A stretch of DNA of 64,000 bases from Aquabacterium sp. A7-Y (lineage in GTDB: Bacteria > Pseudomonadota > Gammaproteobacteria > Burkholderiales > Burkholderiaceae_C), in contig NZ_JAPFBW010000006.1 in the NCBI RefSeq assembly GCF_026153205.1, positions 179,884-243,883 on the forward strand, in the 5' to 3' direction. Each line of letters begins with the position of its first letter. The stretch's first letter is position 1. Shown here piece after piece: positions 57,078 through 64,000 of this stretch. Made by a program: the position numbers and the translations under genes. The notes beneath the pieces were generated by a model. That model had not been told where the DNA came from, did no database searches, and was given only the letters and a program-made list of their open reading frames with translations.

Positions 57078-57252
57078 TGATGCCTTTCGGGAATCATGTT
57101 GAGCTACCATTTTGTTTGGAACAGCTGTTTTTGCTGTTTTCATTCGACCGAATAGAGAGTGCCTGGGTGTTGCAGGCGTTATGCAAATACTTCGTTTGCC
57201 CTCATCTCTTCAAGAGCTTGTCCGCAGCAACGAATCTCTTGCCCCAATTAAT

Positions 57253-57693
57253 TCAATCTCGTGCCGGTAAGTAGACGAACCGGCGATCGTCGGCCCCAAG
57301 TGGCCCCGAATGCGCATACACCCCCATGACACCTCCATTCGGAGCGGCTACCAATCCCCATTCCTGGCGTGCCGAGTAAGGATCCAAATAGATGCGCCTC
57401 AGGTGCCTGCGCGGTGACGGGAACCGAGGGTCAAGCAATAGCGCATGTAGGTCCGGTGGGTAGCGGTTCTGGCCGTTGGGCGCCGAGTGGTAGTAGGAGG
57501 CGATGGCCCGCCTGAACTGCTCTCCCGCCCAGGAGAGTTGGACGGCGCGTTCTCGCTCAGCCGCTGCGAACCACAACTGACCGACGGCGGCAAGTCCCGC
57601 CGAAAGCACGGCCAACATCAGCAGCAACGCCAGATAGGTGTAGCCGCGCTGACACGGCCGGCAGCGACTACCAAGCCGCATACGCAGTCCCAT
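57253..57693 (-). CDS. Pseudopilin-like protein without Glu5
   Basis: A 146-residue protein with a type IV prepilin-like start: a basic leader ending CQRG, then YTYLALLLMLAVLSAGLAAV. The prepilin peptidase glycine is present, but position 5 of the mature part is Leu instead of the usual Glu. The body has EQFRRAIASYYHSAPNGQ, YPPDLHALLLDPR, RRHLRRIYLDPYS and WGLVAAPNGGVMGVYAHS, a pattern known from a betaproteobacterial family of type II secretion-like pseudopilins. ATG 57693 is chosen, with a strong AGGGAAGGGG upstream. It overlaps the preceding gene by 26 bp. It is the last export gene before the YD-repeat genes. Confidence 0.8.
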   Translation of the reverse strand: MGLRMRLGSRCRPCQRGYTYLALLLMLAVLSAGLAAVGQLWFAAAERERAVQLSWAGEQFRRAIASYYHSAPNGQNRYPPDLHALLLDPRFPSPRRHLRRIYLDPYSARQEWGLVAAPNGGVMGVYAHSGPLGADDRRFVYLPARD

Positions 57694-58063
57694 CCCGCCC
57701 CCTTCCCTCCGCTCCACTGTGAACGTCGTAAACGCCTCGCTCGGCAGCGCCCTCCTCGATCGGACTGCCCCGCGGTGTGGTCAAGACCCAGGTGTCGTTG
57801 CGTGTTGTCATCGGGTCGAGCGGCACGTCTCGCAGGTATCTCCGCTGGACCAGTTCCTCCAGCGTGACCGGGTACCGACCGGTGTCCGCCCGGAACTTGT
57901 CGATCGCCTCACGCGTCAACCGCAGGTTAGTCCTGAGCACCGTTTCATTTGCCCGGTCCAGCGACGCCATGTAGCGCGGACCGACCAGCGACAGCAGCGT
58001 CGCAATGATCGCCATCACGACCAGCAGCTCGACCAAGGTGAACCCCCGCTGCCTACTCCGCAT
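57668..58063 (-). CDS. GspG-like major pseudopilin
   Basis: A 131-residue pseudopilin. The cleavage site is QRG-FTLVELLVVMAII with the conserved Glu5. The soluble part has LRLTREAIDKFRADTGRYP, LEELVQRRYLRDVPLDP and the GspG-like loop YDVHSGAEGRGRDGTAYAAW. Length and calcium-loop-like acidic residues fit GspG/PulG. It lies 4 bp downstream of another GspG-like gene. Processing requires a prepilin peptidase (PilD), which is not in this window. Confidence 0.88.
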   Translation of the reverse strand: MRSRQRGFTLVELLVVMAIIATLLSLVGPRYMASLDRANETVLRTNLRLTREAIDKFRADTGRYPVTLEELVQRRYLRDVPLDPMTTRNDTWVLTTPRGSPIEEGAAERGVYDVHSGAEGRGRDGTAYAAW

Positions 58064-58067
58064 CACG

Positions 58068-58607
58068 TCACCATTCACGGTACGGCACCCCGTTGAGCCC
58101 CACATCGGGCGACTTGCTGTAGACATCAAACACATCGAGTCCGGGCTTCGGGTCGTTCGGCTCGCTGGCATAGGAGCGCAGGCCCCAGCTAGCAGCCGCC
58201 ACTTGCATCGGATCGGCAGACCCGCTTGCCCCGCCGATCTCAGCCGGCGTCGCAAACGGGTCCGCCGGCAGGCGCCGCAGCAGATAGATCTTCTGCCGCG
58301 TCGGTGAGCGCAGGTCCTCCACGCCGAGCACCAGTGCAGAGAGGTTGGCAGGGTAGCCGCTGCCATCCGCCTGCCGCTGTACACGACCTTCGTCGGCCAG
58401 GCGCTTGTGCACATCCAGCGCCGACCGAATCTCTCGAAGTGCCGCTCGCAGCTCCTCCTCCTTCTCCCGCTTCGCCACGATTTCCGCCAGCGGGAAACCA
58501 ATGCTGGCCAGCACAGCCATGATGGCCAACACCACGAGCATCTCGACCAGCGAGAAGCCGCGCGCCCCCCGAGAGGCGGTCCGACAAAGGGTTAGCCGTC
58601 GACGCAT
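58068..58607 (-). CDS. GspG-like pseudopilin (second copy)
   Basis: A 179-residue pseudopilin with a longer leader. Cleavage at ARG-FSLVEMLVVLAIMAVL, with Glu5. The soluble domain has EEELRAALREIRSALDVHKR, NLSALVLGVEDLRSP, KIYLLRRLPADPF and the final DVYSKSPDVGLNGVPYREW. It shares the ending (nG-x-Y-x-x-W) with the next gene, suggesting old duplication. It starts 2 bp after the secretin stop codon. Pairs of such GspG-like proteins occur in the Oxp/secretion-system-X type of T2SS described in Geobacter; assignment to that type is by gene order only. Confidence 0.87.
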   Translation of the reverse strand: MRRRLTLCRTASRGARGFSLVEMLVVLAIMAVLASIGFPLAEIVAKREKEEELRAALREIRSALDVHKRLADEGRVQRQADGSGYPANLSALVLGVEDLRSPTRQKIYLLRRLPADPFATPAEIGGASGSADPMQVAAASWGLRSYASEPNDPKPGLDVFDVYSKSPDVGLNGVPYREW

Positions 58608-58608
58608 G

Positions 58609-60669
58609 TCAGTTCGGCACGATGGGAGGCGGCGTGAATCCAGGCGCCATGGTTGGTGCACCGGGAGTAGGAGAAGCACCCGGAGCACCTGGAGCTTCGG
58701 GCGGCGCCGGCTGCGACGGCACGCCCTGCCCTGCTCGCCCGGAGTAAGGGAGTTCAACAGCACCGTTCCCCGCTGCACCTTGCGGCCCCCTGCCCCGCCC
58801 TGGCGCACCACGCGTACCGACCGGCTCTGCCGCCCGCAATTGAATCGACGCCGCGCCGTTCGCCGCCTCGGTCCCCGACAGGAACTCGATCTGCCCCGGC
58901 CCCGGCACCTGGATGTTGCGCACTACCCGCGGCGTAATGAGCAACACGATCTCGGTGCGGTTGTCGTCCTTGAGCCCCTGCCCAAACAGCCTGTCAAGCA
59001 AGGGGATCCCGTTGAGCCCCGGCACGCCCGTGTTGGAGCGCCGCTCGTCGCGCTGGATCAGACCGGCGAGCACTTGCGTCTCACCGTCCCGCACCCGCAG
59101 CTGAGTCGACGCGTTGCGGGTGCCGAGACGGTAGGCCTGCGTGCCCGAGCTGCGCGTGATAGTCTCCAGGACGTTGCTCACCTCCAGCGCCACCTTCATC
59201 GCGACTTCGTCCTCCAACGACACCGTTGGCTCGATGTCCAGCTTCAGGCCGACGTCCAGGTAGCTGACGTTTTCCAATGTGCCGACGTTCATGGCGCTGG
59301 TGGTGGTGAAGACCGGCACCCGCTCGCCGATCAACACCTTGGCCGCCTGACGGTTGCGCACGCGGATGCGCGGATTGGCCAGCAAGGTGGAGTCGCCCCG
59401 CTGACTGCGCAACTTGGCCGCCACCAGCGGGTCGTTGAACTGCAGCTGCACCATGCCGGAATTCAAGTCCCGGGCCTCCGGCAAGCTCAACGAACCCGGC
59501 TTGCCGCTGGTGCCGACAATGCTGGCCAACACCGCGTCCGGCCAGCGAATGCCGAGTTCGGTCAACCGGTTGGTCGCGACCTCCAGCACTTCCAGCTCCA
59601 GCATCACCTCCGGCTCGGCCAGGTCGTGGTTCGCGAGCAGTTTCTCGACCAACCGCACCACCTCGGCGGAATCGCGCACCACCATCAGGTTCAAAGTCTC
59701 GTCCACGAACACGTCGCGCGCCTTCGCGATGCCGCGCACCAGGCCGGCGGCCTTGTTGACGTCGGTGTTGGACAAGTAGAAGGAGCGGGTCACCAGCTCC
59801 TGGTACTCGCGGGTCTTCTCGGGATTGTTGGGATAGATGAGCAGGGTGTCCGCATCGAGCACGCGGCGCTCCAGTCGCTGGGTTGCCAACAAGAGGCGCA
59901 GCACGTCCTCCACCGACTTGCCGTTCACCGACAAGGTAACCCGGCGATCGGTCGGCACGTCGCGGTCGAACATGAAGTTGAGCCCCGACGCGAGCTTGAG
60001 CGATTCGAAGACCTGCAACATCGAGGCATTGACGAACGACAGCGTCACCGGCTTGCGATAGGCCGGTCCGAGCTGCGGCAGCGACAAGCCGCCCTGCCCG
60101 GGCAGATCGGCAACAGCGCGCAGCCACTGCCGTTGCACTTGGCGTGCGCGCCGGTGCTGCGGCTGCTCGCTGAGCACTTGGCGCACAAGCGCCAAGGCCT
60201 CGTCGACGCGGCCCTGGCGCCCCAGGGCGTCAGCCCGGTCGAGCATGCTCGCGTGCCGCTCTGCCCCTGCGATCCGTTCTTCGCCTTGGATCACGCGGGG
60301 GTCGTTGCCGGCGAGTCGAGTTGCGGCGACGAGCTCGCTGCGTGCCTCGACAAAGCGCCCCGCCTCCAGGTGCGCTTCGAGCCGGCGCAGCGCATCGTCG
60401 AGCGCGCGGTCGCGCTGCTCGAAGTAGGTGCGGCGGAACTCGACGTTCGCCGGATCGACCTGCGTCGCTTGGCGTAGCTTGGCGACGCCCTCGACGTCCT
60501 GGCCGGCCGCGATGTCGGCCCTTCCGCTGCGAAACTCAGCATGCCCGGCGCAACCGGCCAGCACGGCCATCAGGACCGTCAGCGCTGGGGCACGGGGCAC
60601 CCGCAGCAGCCGGACCCGGCAACCTTGTTGCGCCGTGACAAATATCGGGGCGTGAAGATCGGCCGCCAA
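58609..60669 (-). CDS. Secretin, GspD/PilQ-like, with TPR-like N-terminus
   Basis: A 686-residue outer-membrane pore protein. A lipoprotein signal ends at LTVLMAVLAGC (Cys40). The N-part (about 50-190) has TPR-like helices (EARSELVAATRLAGNDP, DEALALVRQVLSEQPQHR). STN/N0-N1 domains follow (PVTLSFVNASMLQVFESL, RRVTLSVNGKSVEDVLRLLL), then the N3-like DVFVDETLNLMVVRDS, and the secretin core with GERVPVFTT, VGLKLDIEPTV, and the signature LAGLIQRDERRSNTGVPGL to GIPLLDRLFGQ. The C-terminus is Pro/Gly-rich. TTG 60669 is chosen as start with AGGGAGAG just upstream; GTG 60600 is a possible internal start. It directly follows the GspC-like gene. Confidence 0.9.
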   Translation of the reverse strand: MAADLHAPIFVTAQQGCRVRLLRVPRAPALTVLMAVLAGCAGHAEFRSGRADIAAGQDVEGVAKLRQATQVDPANVEFRRTYFEQRDRALDDALRRLEAHLEAGRFVEARSELVAATRLAGNDPRVIQGEERIAGAERHASMLDRADALGRQGRVDEALALVRQVLSEQPQHRRARQVQRQWLRAVADLPGQGGLSLPQLGPAYRKPVTLSFVNASMLQVFESLKLASGLNFMFDRDVPTDRRVTLSVNGKSVEDVLRLLLATQRLERRVLDADTLLIYPNNPEKTREYQELVTRSFYLSNTDVNKAAGLVRGIAKARDVFVDETLNLMVVRDSAEVVRLVEKLLANHDLAEPEVMLELEVLEVATNRLTELGIRWPDAVLASIVGTSGKPGSLSLPEARDLNSGMVQLQFNDPLVAAKLRSQRGDSTLLANPRIRVRNRQAAKVLIGERVPVFTTTSAMNVGTLENVSYLDVGLKLDIEPTVSLEDEVAMKVALEVSNVLETITRSSGTQAYRLGTRNASTQLRVRDGETQVLAGLIQRDERRSNTGVPGLNGIPLLDRLFGQGLKDDNRTEIVLLITPRVVRNIQVPGPGQIEFLSGTEAANGAASIQLRAAEPVGTRGAPGRGRGPQGAAGNGAVELPYSGRAGQGVPSQPAPPEAPGAPGASPTPGAPTMAPGFTPPPIVPN

Positions 60670-60670
60670 A

Positions 60671-61285
60671 CTACTCTCCCTGTGGCCGGGCTTCCGCCAT
60701 TGCGGGGGCCCCCTGGTTGCGCGACTGGTCCCCGAAGGTCAGCCGCTGTGTTTCTCCGCTCGGCACATGCAAGAATTCGGCCGCGCCATGCGTCAGGCGC
60801 ACCAGCTTGAATTCGCCCGGGAGCACGTCCCCGATCGCCGCCTTGACGGTCGCTCCGCCGCCCGCCGCGACAAACAGTAAAGACCCTCCGTCGCCCTGCC
60901 ATTGGCCCAGTGCCGTGAAACCGGGCCGGGGTGGTGGAGGCGGGGGCGGCGGCACGAGATCGACCGTCACCACCGGCGGCGGCGCCACCGGCTGGGGCGG
61001 CGGTGACTCGACAGGTGGTGCGGAAGGCGCGAAGGGGTCGTGCCCCGGTTCTTGGTAGACCGCCTTCAGTGCCAATAGCCCGGCCCTGGACGAAGGCGCG
61101 CTGGCTGCCGAAGCAGCAGCCACCGGCGGCAACCCGACGGGAGCAGAGACGTGTGCGCTCATCGACCGCGACGCAGCAAGGACGGGTGCCGGAGGCCCGT
61201 TGTCCTCCGGCACCGCCAGCACTGCGAGCCGCAATGCCAGGCAGACGCCGAGTACCGTCAAAAGGCGACGCAGACGCGGACTCAC
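60671..61285 (-). CDS. GspC/PilP-like inner-membrane protein, Pro-rich
   Basis: A 204-residue protein with one N-terminal membrane helix (about residues 8-24, LLTVLGVCLALRLAVLAV), a Pro/Ala-rich periplasmic linker with a run of prolines near 110-118, and a small beta domain at the end (PGFTALGQWQGDGGSLLFVA, VLPGEFKLVRLTHGAAEFLH), resembling the homology region of GspC or PilP, which contacts the secretin. Products with this layout are annotated in some genomes as secretion system X translation initiation factor, which is misleading. GTG 61285 is the start; it overlaps the upstream gene by 4 bp. Confidence 0.75.
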   Translation of the reverse strand: MSPRLRRLLTVLGVCLALRLAVLAVPEDNGPPAPVLAASRSMSAHVSAPVGLPPVAAASAASAPSSRAGLLALKAVYQEPGHDPFAPSAPPVESPPPQPVAPPPVVTVDLVPPPPPPPPRPGFTALGQWQGDGGSLLFVAAGGGATVKAAIGDVLPGEFKLVRLTHGAAEFLHVPSGETQRLTFGDQSRNQGAPAMAEARPQGE

Positions 61286-61827
61286 GGCGCGCTCCGGTAG
61301 TAAACCTCGAAGACGAGGCGCACGCGCGGCACCGGCTGCGCATCGCTCTCGCGGGAGGTGCTGAAGCCCGTCAGCGCGACTGCCGGCTGGGTCAGCACCA
61401 CCTGGTTGACGAAACGCCGTACGCCAGCATACGGCGCGAGCGTGTCGAGCCGCAACTGCAGCCGCGGCGGTGTGCCGGCCTCAGCCGGCAGGTAGCTGTA
61501 GTCCGACTGTCCCAAAGGCACCTCCTGCAGCCGCGCCGCTTCGACGATCTGCGCCAGCAGTGCCGGCAGTTCGGCCTCACTGGGGAGTTGCGTCAGCAGC
61601 GAAGGCGGCGATACCGCGCGCACCGGCAGTGCAGGACGTTGCCTCGCTTTCTCCAGGCTTACGTGCAGGTCCGCCTCCTGCGCCCGCAAACGCGGCAGCT
61701 GGTAGGCAGCCCCGGCGAGCGCAAACACCATCAAGGCCAGGCCTGCAGCCCCAGGCAGCCCGAGGCCCGACCACCGACCGAATGCGGAACCGAGCGTCCG
61801 CCGCAGCCCACTCATGTCACGGACCAT
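61282..61827 (-). CDS. PilO/GspM-like inner-membrane protein
   Basis: A 181-residue protein with one membrane helix (about residues 24-44, GAAGLALMVFALAGAAYQL), a short coiled-coil segment (RAQEADLHVSLEKARQRP) and a periplasmic ferredoxin-like domain (LPALLAQIVEAARLQEVPLG, LQLRLDTLAPYAGVRRFVNQ and VRLVFEVYYR). This is the PilO/GspM arrangement. ATG 61827 is chosen; ATG 61815 would also fit. It overlaps both neighbours, so the export genes form a tightly coupled operon. Confidence 0.78.
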   Translation of the reverse strand: MVRDMSGLRRTLGSAFGRWSGLGLPGAAGLALMVFALAGAAYQLPRLRAQEADLHVSLEKARQRPALPVRAVSPPSLLTQLPSEAELPALLAQIVEAARLQEVPLGQSDYSYLPAEAGTPPRLQLRLDTLAPYAGVRRFVNQVVLTQPAVALTGFSTSRESDAQPVPRVRLVFEVYYRSAP

Positions 61828-62335
61828 AGGGACTCCACTTGGCCTGCACCGCCAGCCGGACCGGACCGCCCGGAGTGGAGGGATCGAGCGCCTGATGCGA
61901 CACCAGCCGGGCTTGCTGCAAGCCCGCGGCGTTCAGGTACGTGAGATAGGCGGCGCCGACCGCAAGGTCCGGTGCCTGGATCGCCAGGCGCACCGTGCCG
62001 GCTGCGGCGTCCGGCTCGACGGCCAGCAGCACCACACCGACTGGACCCGGCGCTTCGATGGCGGAAAACACCGGCTGCCACTGTATCCCCAGCCCCCGTC
62101 TCAACGCGAGGTCGGTTTCGACGACAGCACGGTCAGCCATGGGTGCGTCCGACACCGTGCGCAGAGCAACTTGGTGGGTCAGACGCAGCTCCAGGGCAGC
62201 AAGTACCTCGCTGCGACGCTCGATCTCCCAGGCGACTCCGGCCGACGCGGCGCCAGCGACGCCCAGGACCGCCCAGCCCATCCAGGCCGGCAGGCGGCGA
62301 TTGACGAAATCTGCCCGGGTCCAATCGACTCTCAT
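61817..62335 (-). CDS. PilN-like inner-membrane protein
   Basis: A 172-residue protein: short cytoplasmic N-terminus (MRVDWTRADFVNRRLP), one membrane helix (about residues 17-36, AWMGWAVLGVAGAASAGVAW) and a periplasmic ferredoxin-like part (VLAALELRLTHQVALRTVSD, VVLLAVEPDAAAGTVRLAI, LTYLNAAGLQQARLVSHQ). The N-terminal tail would bind the cytoplasmic PilM/GspL-like protein. It overlaps the PilO-like gene by 11 bp and the upstream gene by 4 bp. Confidence 0.78.
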   Translation of the reverse strand: MRVDWTRADFVNRRLPAWMGWAVLGVAGAASAGVAWEIERRSEVLAALELRLTHQVALRTVSDAPMADRAVVETDLALRRGLGIQWQPVFSAIEAPGPVGVVLLAVEPDAAAGTVRLAIQAPDLAVGAAYLTYLNAAGLQQARLVSHQALDPSTPGGPVRLAVQAKWSPYGP

Positions 62336-63168
62336 GCCACTGGTTCCTGGACAGACACGGACGGTGCCGCGGATGGCAGCAAGGGCGCGACCAGATCGCC
62401 CTCCCCCGCCTCGACCAGCCACCCCGACCCGGAGGCCGGCAACAGCACCAACGGAGCAGCCGGCGGCTCGACCTGCAGCCGCCGCTCCCATGCCTGCAGG
62501 CGTCGTCGCAGCGCCGCCACATCAGGCTCGTGCGGCAGCTCGACCCGCCCCTGCCAGGCACCGTCCAACTCGAGGACCGCAACCAGGCGGTCGGCTTCTT
62601 GGTACACGGTCCAGCCGCTCGCCCCCTCCTGCCCGGCCCCCCGTCTCAGGGTTCGCGCACGGTGGGCAACAACCCAGGCAGCGGCAGGACTCAGCCCCCG
62701 CAGCGAGAGACGGGTCTTCCTCGCCGCGGTTTGCAGTTGATCGATCACGTCCCGGGCACACGCGAATACGCCGACACGGCCACTTCGGGCACCGCGGTCG
62801 TACAGCAATTGCTCCTGGACCGAAGATGCCCCTACCAGTTCGGTATGCCGGTGGGCGACGACCGCAGCTGCGACCTCTTCCGGAAGCGGGTCCTGGCCCA
62901 GGTCCACGGTCAGCGCCCTCACCCAGGCCCCGCCGAGCACCACGTCGACCGAGCGCCACCAGCGCCCCACCGCCTGCGCCAGCAACGGCTGCAGCCAGCG
63001 GTCGAGGGGGGGGTCATCCTGGTCCGCCGTGGCACAGCCGAGTTCTCGCCAGGTCTGCATGTCACCCCGCCCCCTTGCGACGTACAGGCGACCCATGCCA
63101 CGCTCAAGCCACAGCAGGTGATGTGCGAACACGAGCGGCACTTGGGGTTCAGTCGGCGCCGGTGACAC
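62332..63168 (-). CDS. PilM/GspL-like cytoplasmic platform protein
   Basis: A 278-residue protein with no membrane helix. By position between gspE and the PilN-like gene it takes the place of PilM or of the cytoplasmic half of GspL, but actin-like ATP motifs are weak. Visible pieces: HHLLWLERGMGRLYVARG, DVVLGGAWVRALTVDLGQDP, LSLRGLSPAAAWVVAHRART and VAALRRRLQAWERRLQ. GTG 63168 starts inside the end of gspE (20-bp overlap). Function is inferred from gene order. Confidence 0.6.
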   Translation of the reverse strand: MSPAPTEPQVPLVFAHHLLWLERGMGRLYVARGRGDMQTWRELGCATADQDDPPLDRWLQPLLAQAVGRWWRSVDVVLGGAWVRALTVDLGQDPLPEEVAAAVVAHRHTELVGASSVQEQLLYDRGARSGRVGVFACARDVIDQLQTAARKTRLSLRGLSPAAAWVVAHRARTLRRGAGQEGASGWTVYQEADRLVAVLELDGAWQGRVELPHEPDVAALRRRLQAWERRLQVEPPAAPLVLLPASGSGWLVEAGEGDLVAPLLPSAAPSVSVQEPVA

Positions 63169-64000
63169 GGTCCACCTCCTCCAGGCTGGTCAGACCTGCG
63201 TGTGCGGCCTCCAGGGCCTGCTCGCGCAAGCTGCGCAGCCCCTGCGCATGCGCCGCCTTGTGGACCTCAAGGTACGGTGCACGATCCACGATCAAGGCCT
63301 TCAGCTCGGCGTTTACATGCAGCAGTTCTCCGATCGCAAACCGCCCCTTGTAGCCAGTGCCCAAGCACGCCGGGCACCCGACAGCCCGCCAATAGCCCGA
63401 CTCACGGGCACCCGCTTCGCGCACACGCGTGGCGCAGTGGCGACACAGCCGGCGAATAAGTCGCTGCGCCAGTACTCCGTTCAGCGCCGAAGCCAGCGCG
63501 TAGGGATCGATGTCGAACTGCTGGAAGCGACCGAGCACGTCGAGCGCGTCATTGGCGTGAACGGTTGTGAACACGAGGTGTCCCGTCAGCGCTGCCTGCA
63601 CGGCGATATGCGCCGTCTCCGCGTCGCGGATCTCGCCTACCAGGATCTTGTCGGGATCGTGCCGCAGGATCGAGCGCAACCCGCGCGCGAAGGTCAGGCC
63701 CTTGCGCTCGTTGACGGGGATCTGCAGCACGCCGGGCAACTGGTACTCCACCGGGTCCTCGATCGTCACGACCTTCTCCTCGGCGCTGCAGGTCTCGTTG
63801 ACGACAGCGTACAGCGAGGTGGTCTTGCCCGAACCGGTGGGTCCGGTCACAAGCACCATGCCGTGCGGGCGGCGCGCCAGGCGCAAGACGGCCCGCGCGA
63901 GGTCCGGCGCAAAACCGAGACCCGCCAAGGTGAGGTCCTTCAACTGCTCGGCCAGATGGCGGCGGCCCAGCACTCGCAGCACGGCGTCTTCGCCATGGAT
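63149..64000 (-). CDS. gspE: GspE/PilB-type secretion ATPase (C-terminal part)
   Basis: 283 residues from the right edge to the stop; the N-terminal part lies outside. It powers pseudopilus assembly. Walker A GPTGSGKTTSLYAV, Asp box VTIEDPVEYQLPGV, Walker B ILVGEIRDAETAHIA with the catalytic glutamate, and His box TGHLVFTTVHANDALD are all intact. A four-cysteine zinc motif follows (CRHC ... CPAC, then LGTGYKGRFAIGE), typical of GspE and PilB and absent from PilT. It is the first visible gene of the export operon; gspF and earlier genes may lie beyond the window. Confidence 0.93.
   Translation of the reverse strand: MHGEDAVLRVLGRRHLAEQLKDLTLAGLGFAPDLARAVLRLARRPHGMVLVTGPTGSGKTTSLYAVVNETCSAEEKVVTIEDPVEYQLPGVLQIPVNERKGLTFARGLRSILRHDPDKILVGEIRDAETAHIAVQAALTGHLVFTTVHANDALDVLGRFQQFDIDPYALASALNGVLAQRLIRRLCRHCATRVREAGARESGYWRAVGCPACLGTGYKGRFAIGELLHVNAELKALIVDRAPYLEVHKAAHAQGLRSLREQALEAAHAGLTSLEEVDRVTGAD

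Overview
The window is chromosomal DNA of a high-GC (about 70 percent) Gram-negative bacterium. The gene content fits a betaproteobacterium of the order Burkholderiales, most like the Rubrivivax/Leptothrix/Caldimonas group: a glnA-ntrB-ntrC nitrogen cluster, a DUF1415 protein, two NDH-2-type dehydrogenases, and an AhpC/AhpD pair. The taxon is inferred from gene types, not from a marker gene.

Positions 1 to about 42,200 are mostly housekeeping and metabolic genes. In order: a MarR-controlled efflux locus with three copies of one palindromic operator; an MsbA-like ABC exporter; thyA-folA-xth; ntrC-ntrB-glnA on the minus strand with a sigma-54 promoter and NtrC enhancer sites upstream of glnA; small conserved genes and an NDH-2; an SDR/LysR divergent pair; an MFS/MocR divergent pair; a fused cysteine peptidase-serine hydrolase; ettA; rhlE; a second NDH-2-like enzyme beside a CYP152 peroxygenase; an ECF sigma factor with an ankyrin-bearing membrane partner; a second DEAD-box helicase; a MtfA-type peptidase; a CaiB-type CoA transferase; a prolyl-hydroxylase-like enzyme; yaaA; a tRNA-uridine pseudouridine synthase; ahpD and ahpC; and an HIBADH-family dehydrogenase.

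A tRNA-Ala(CGC) at 42,103-42,178 marks the change to an accessory region. From there to about 51,500 the DNA is patchy and less GC-rich. It holds three small immunity-like genes, an IS3-family remnant abutted by an IS256-family element, a membrane-protein gene cut off by that element, a frameshifted IS66 transposase, a hybrid histidine kinase with an ethylene-receptor-like sensor, and a phage lysozyme fragment.

From about 51,500 to the right edge all genes are on the minus strand. Reading in the direction of transcription they are a type II secretion/type IV pilus-like export cluster (gspE, PilM/GspL-like, PilN-like, PilO/GspM-like, GspC/PilP-like, secretin, three pseudopilins), then two consecutive YD/RHS-repeat proteins with separate Sec signal peptides, the second ending in an RHS core and a variable C-terminal toxin-like domain, then a small probable immunity gene. 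The co-directional arrangement suggests a secretin-based export apparatus linked to a two-part RHS effector and immunity module. This is the most interesting system in the window. The physical linkage is seen; the functional link is inference.
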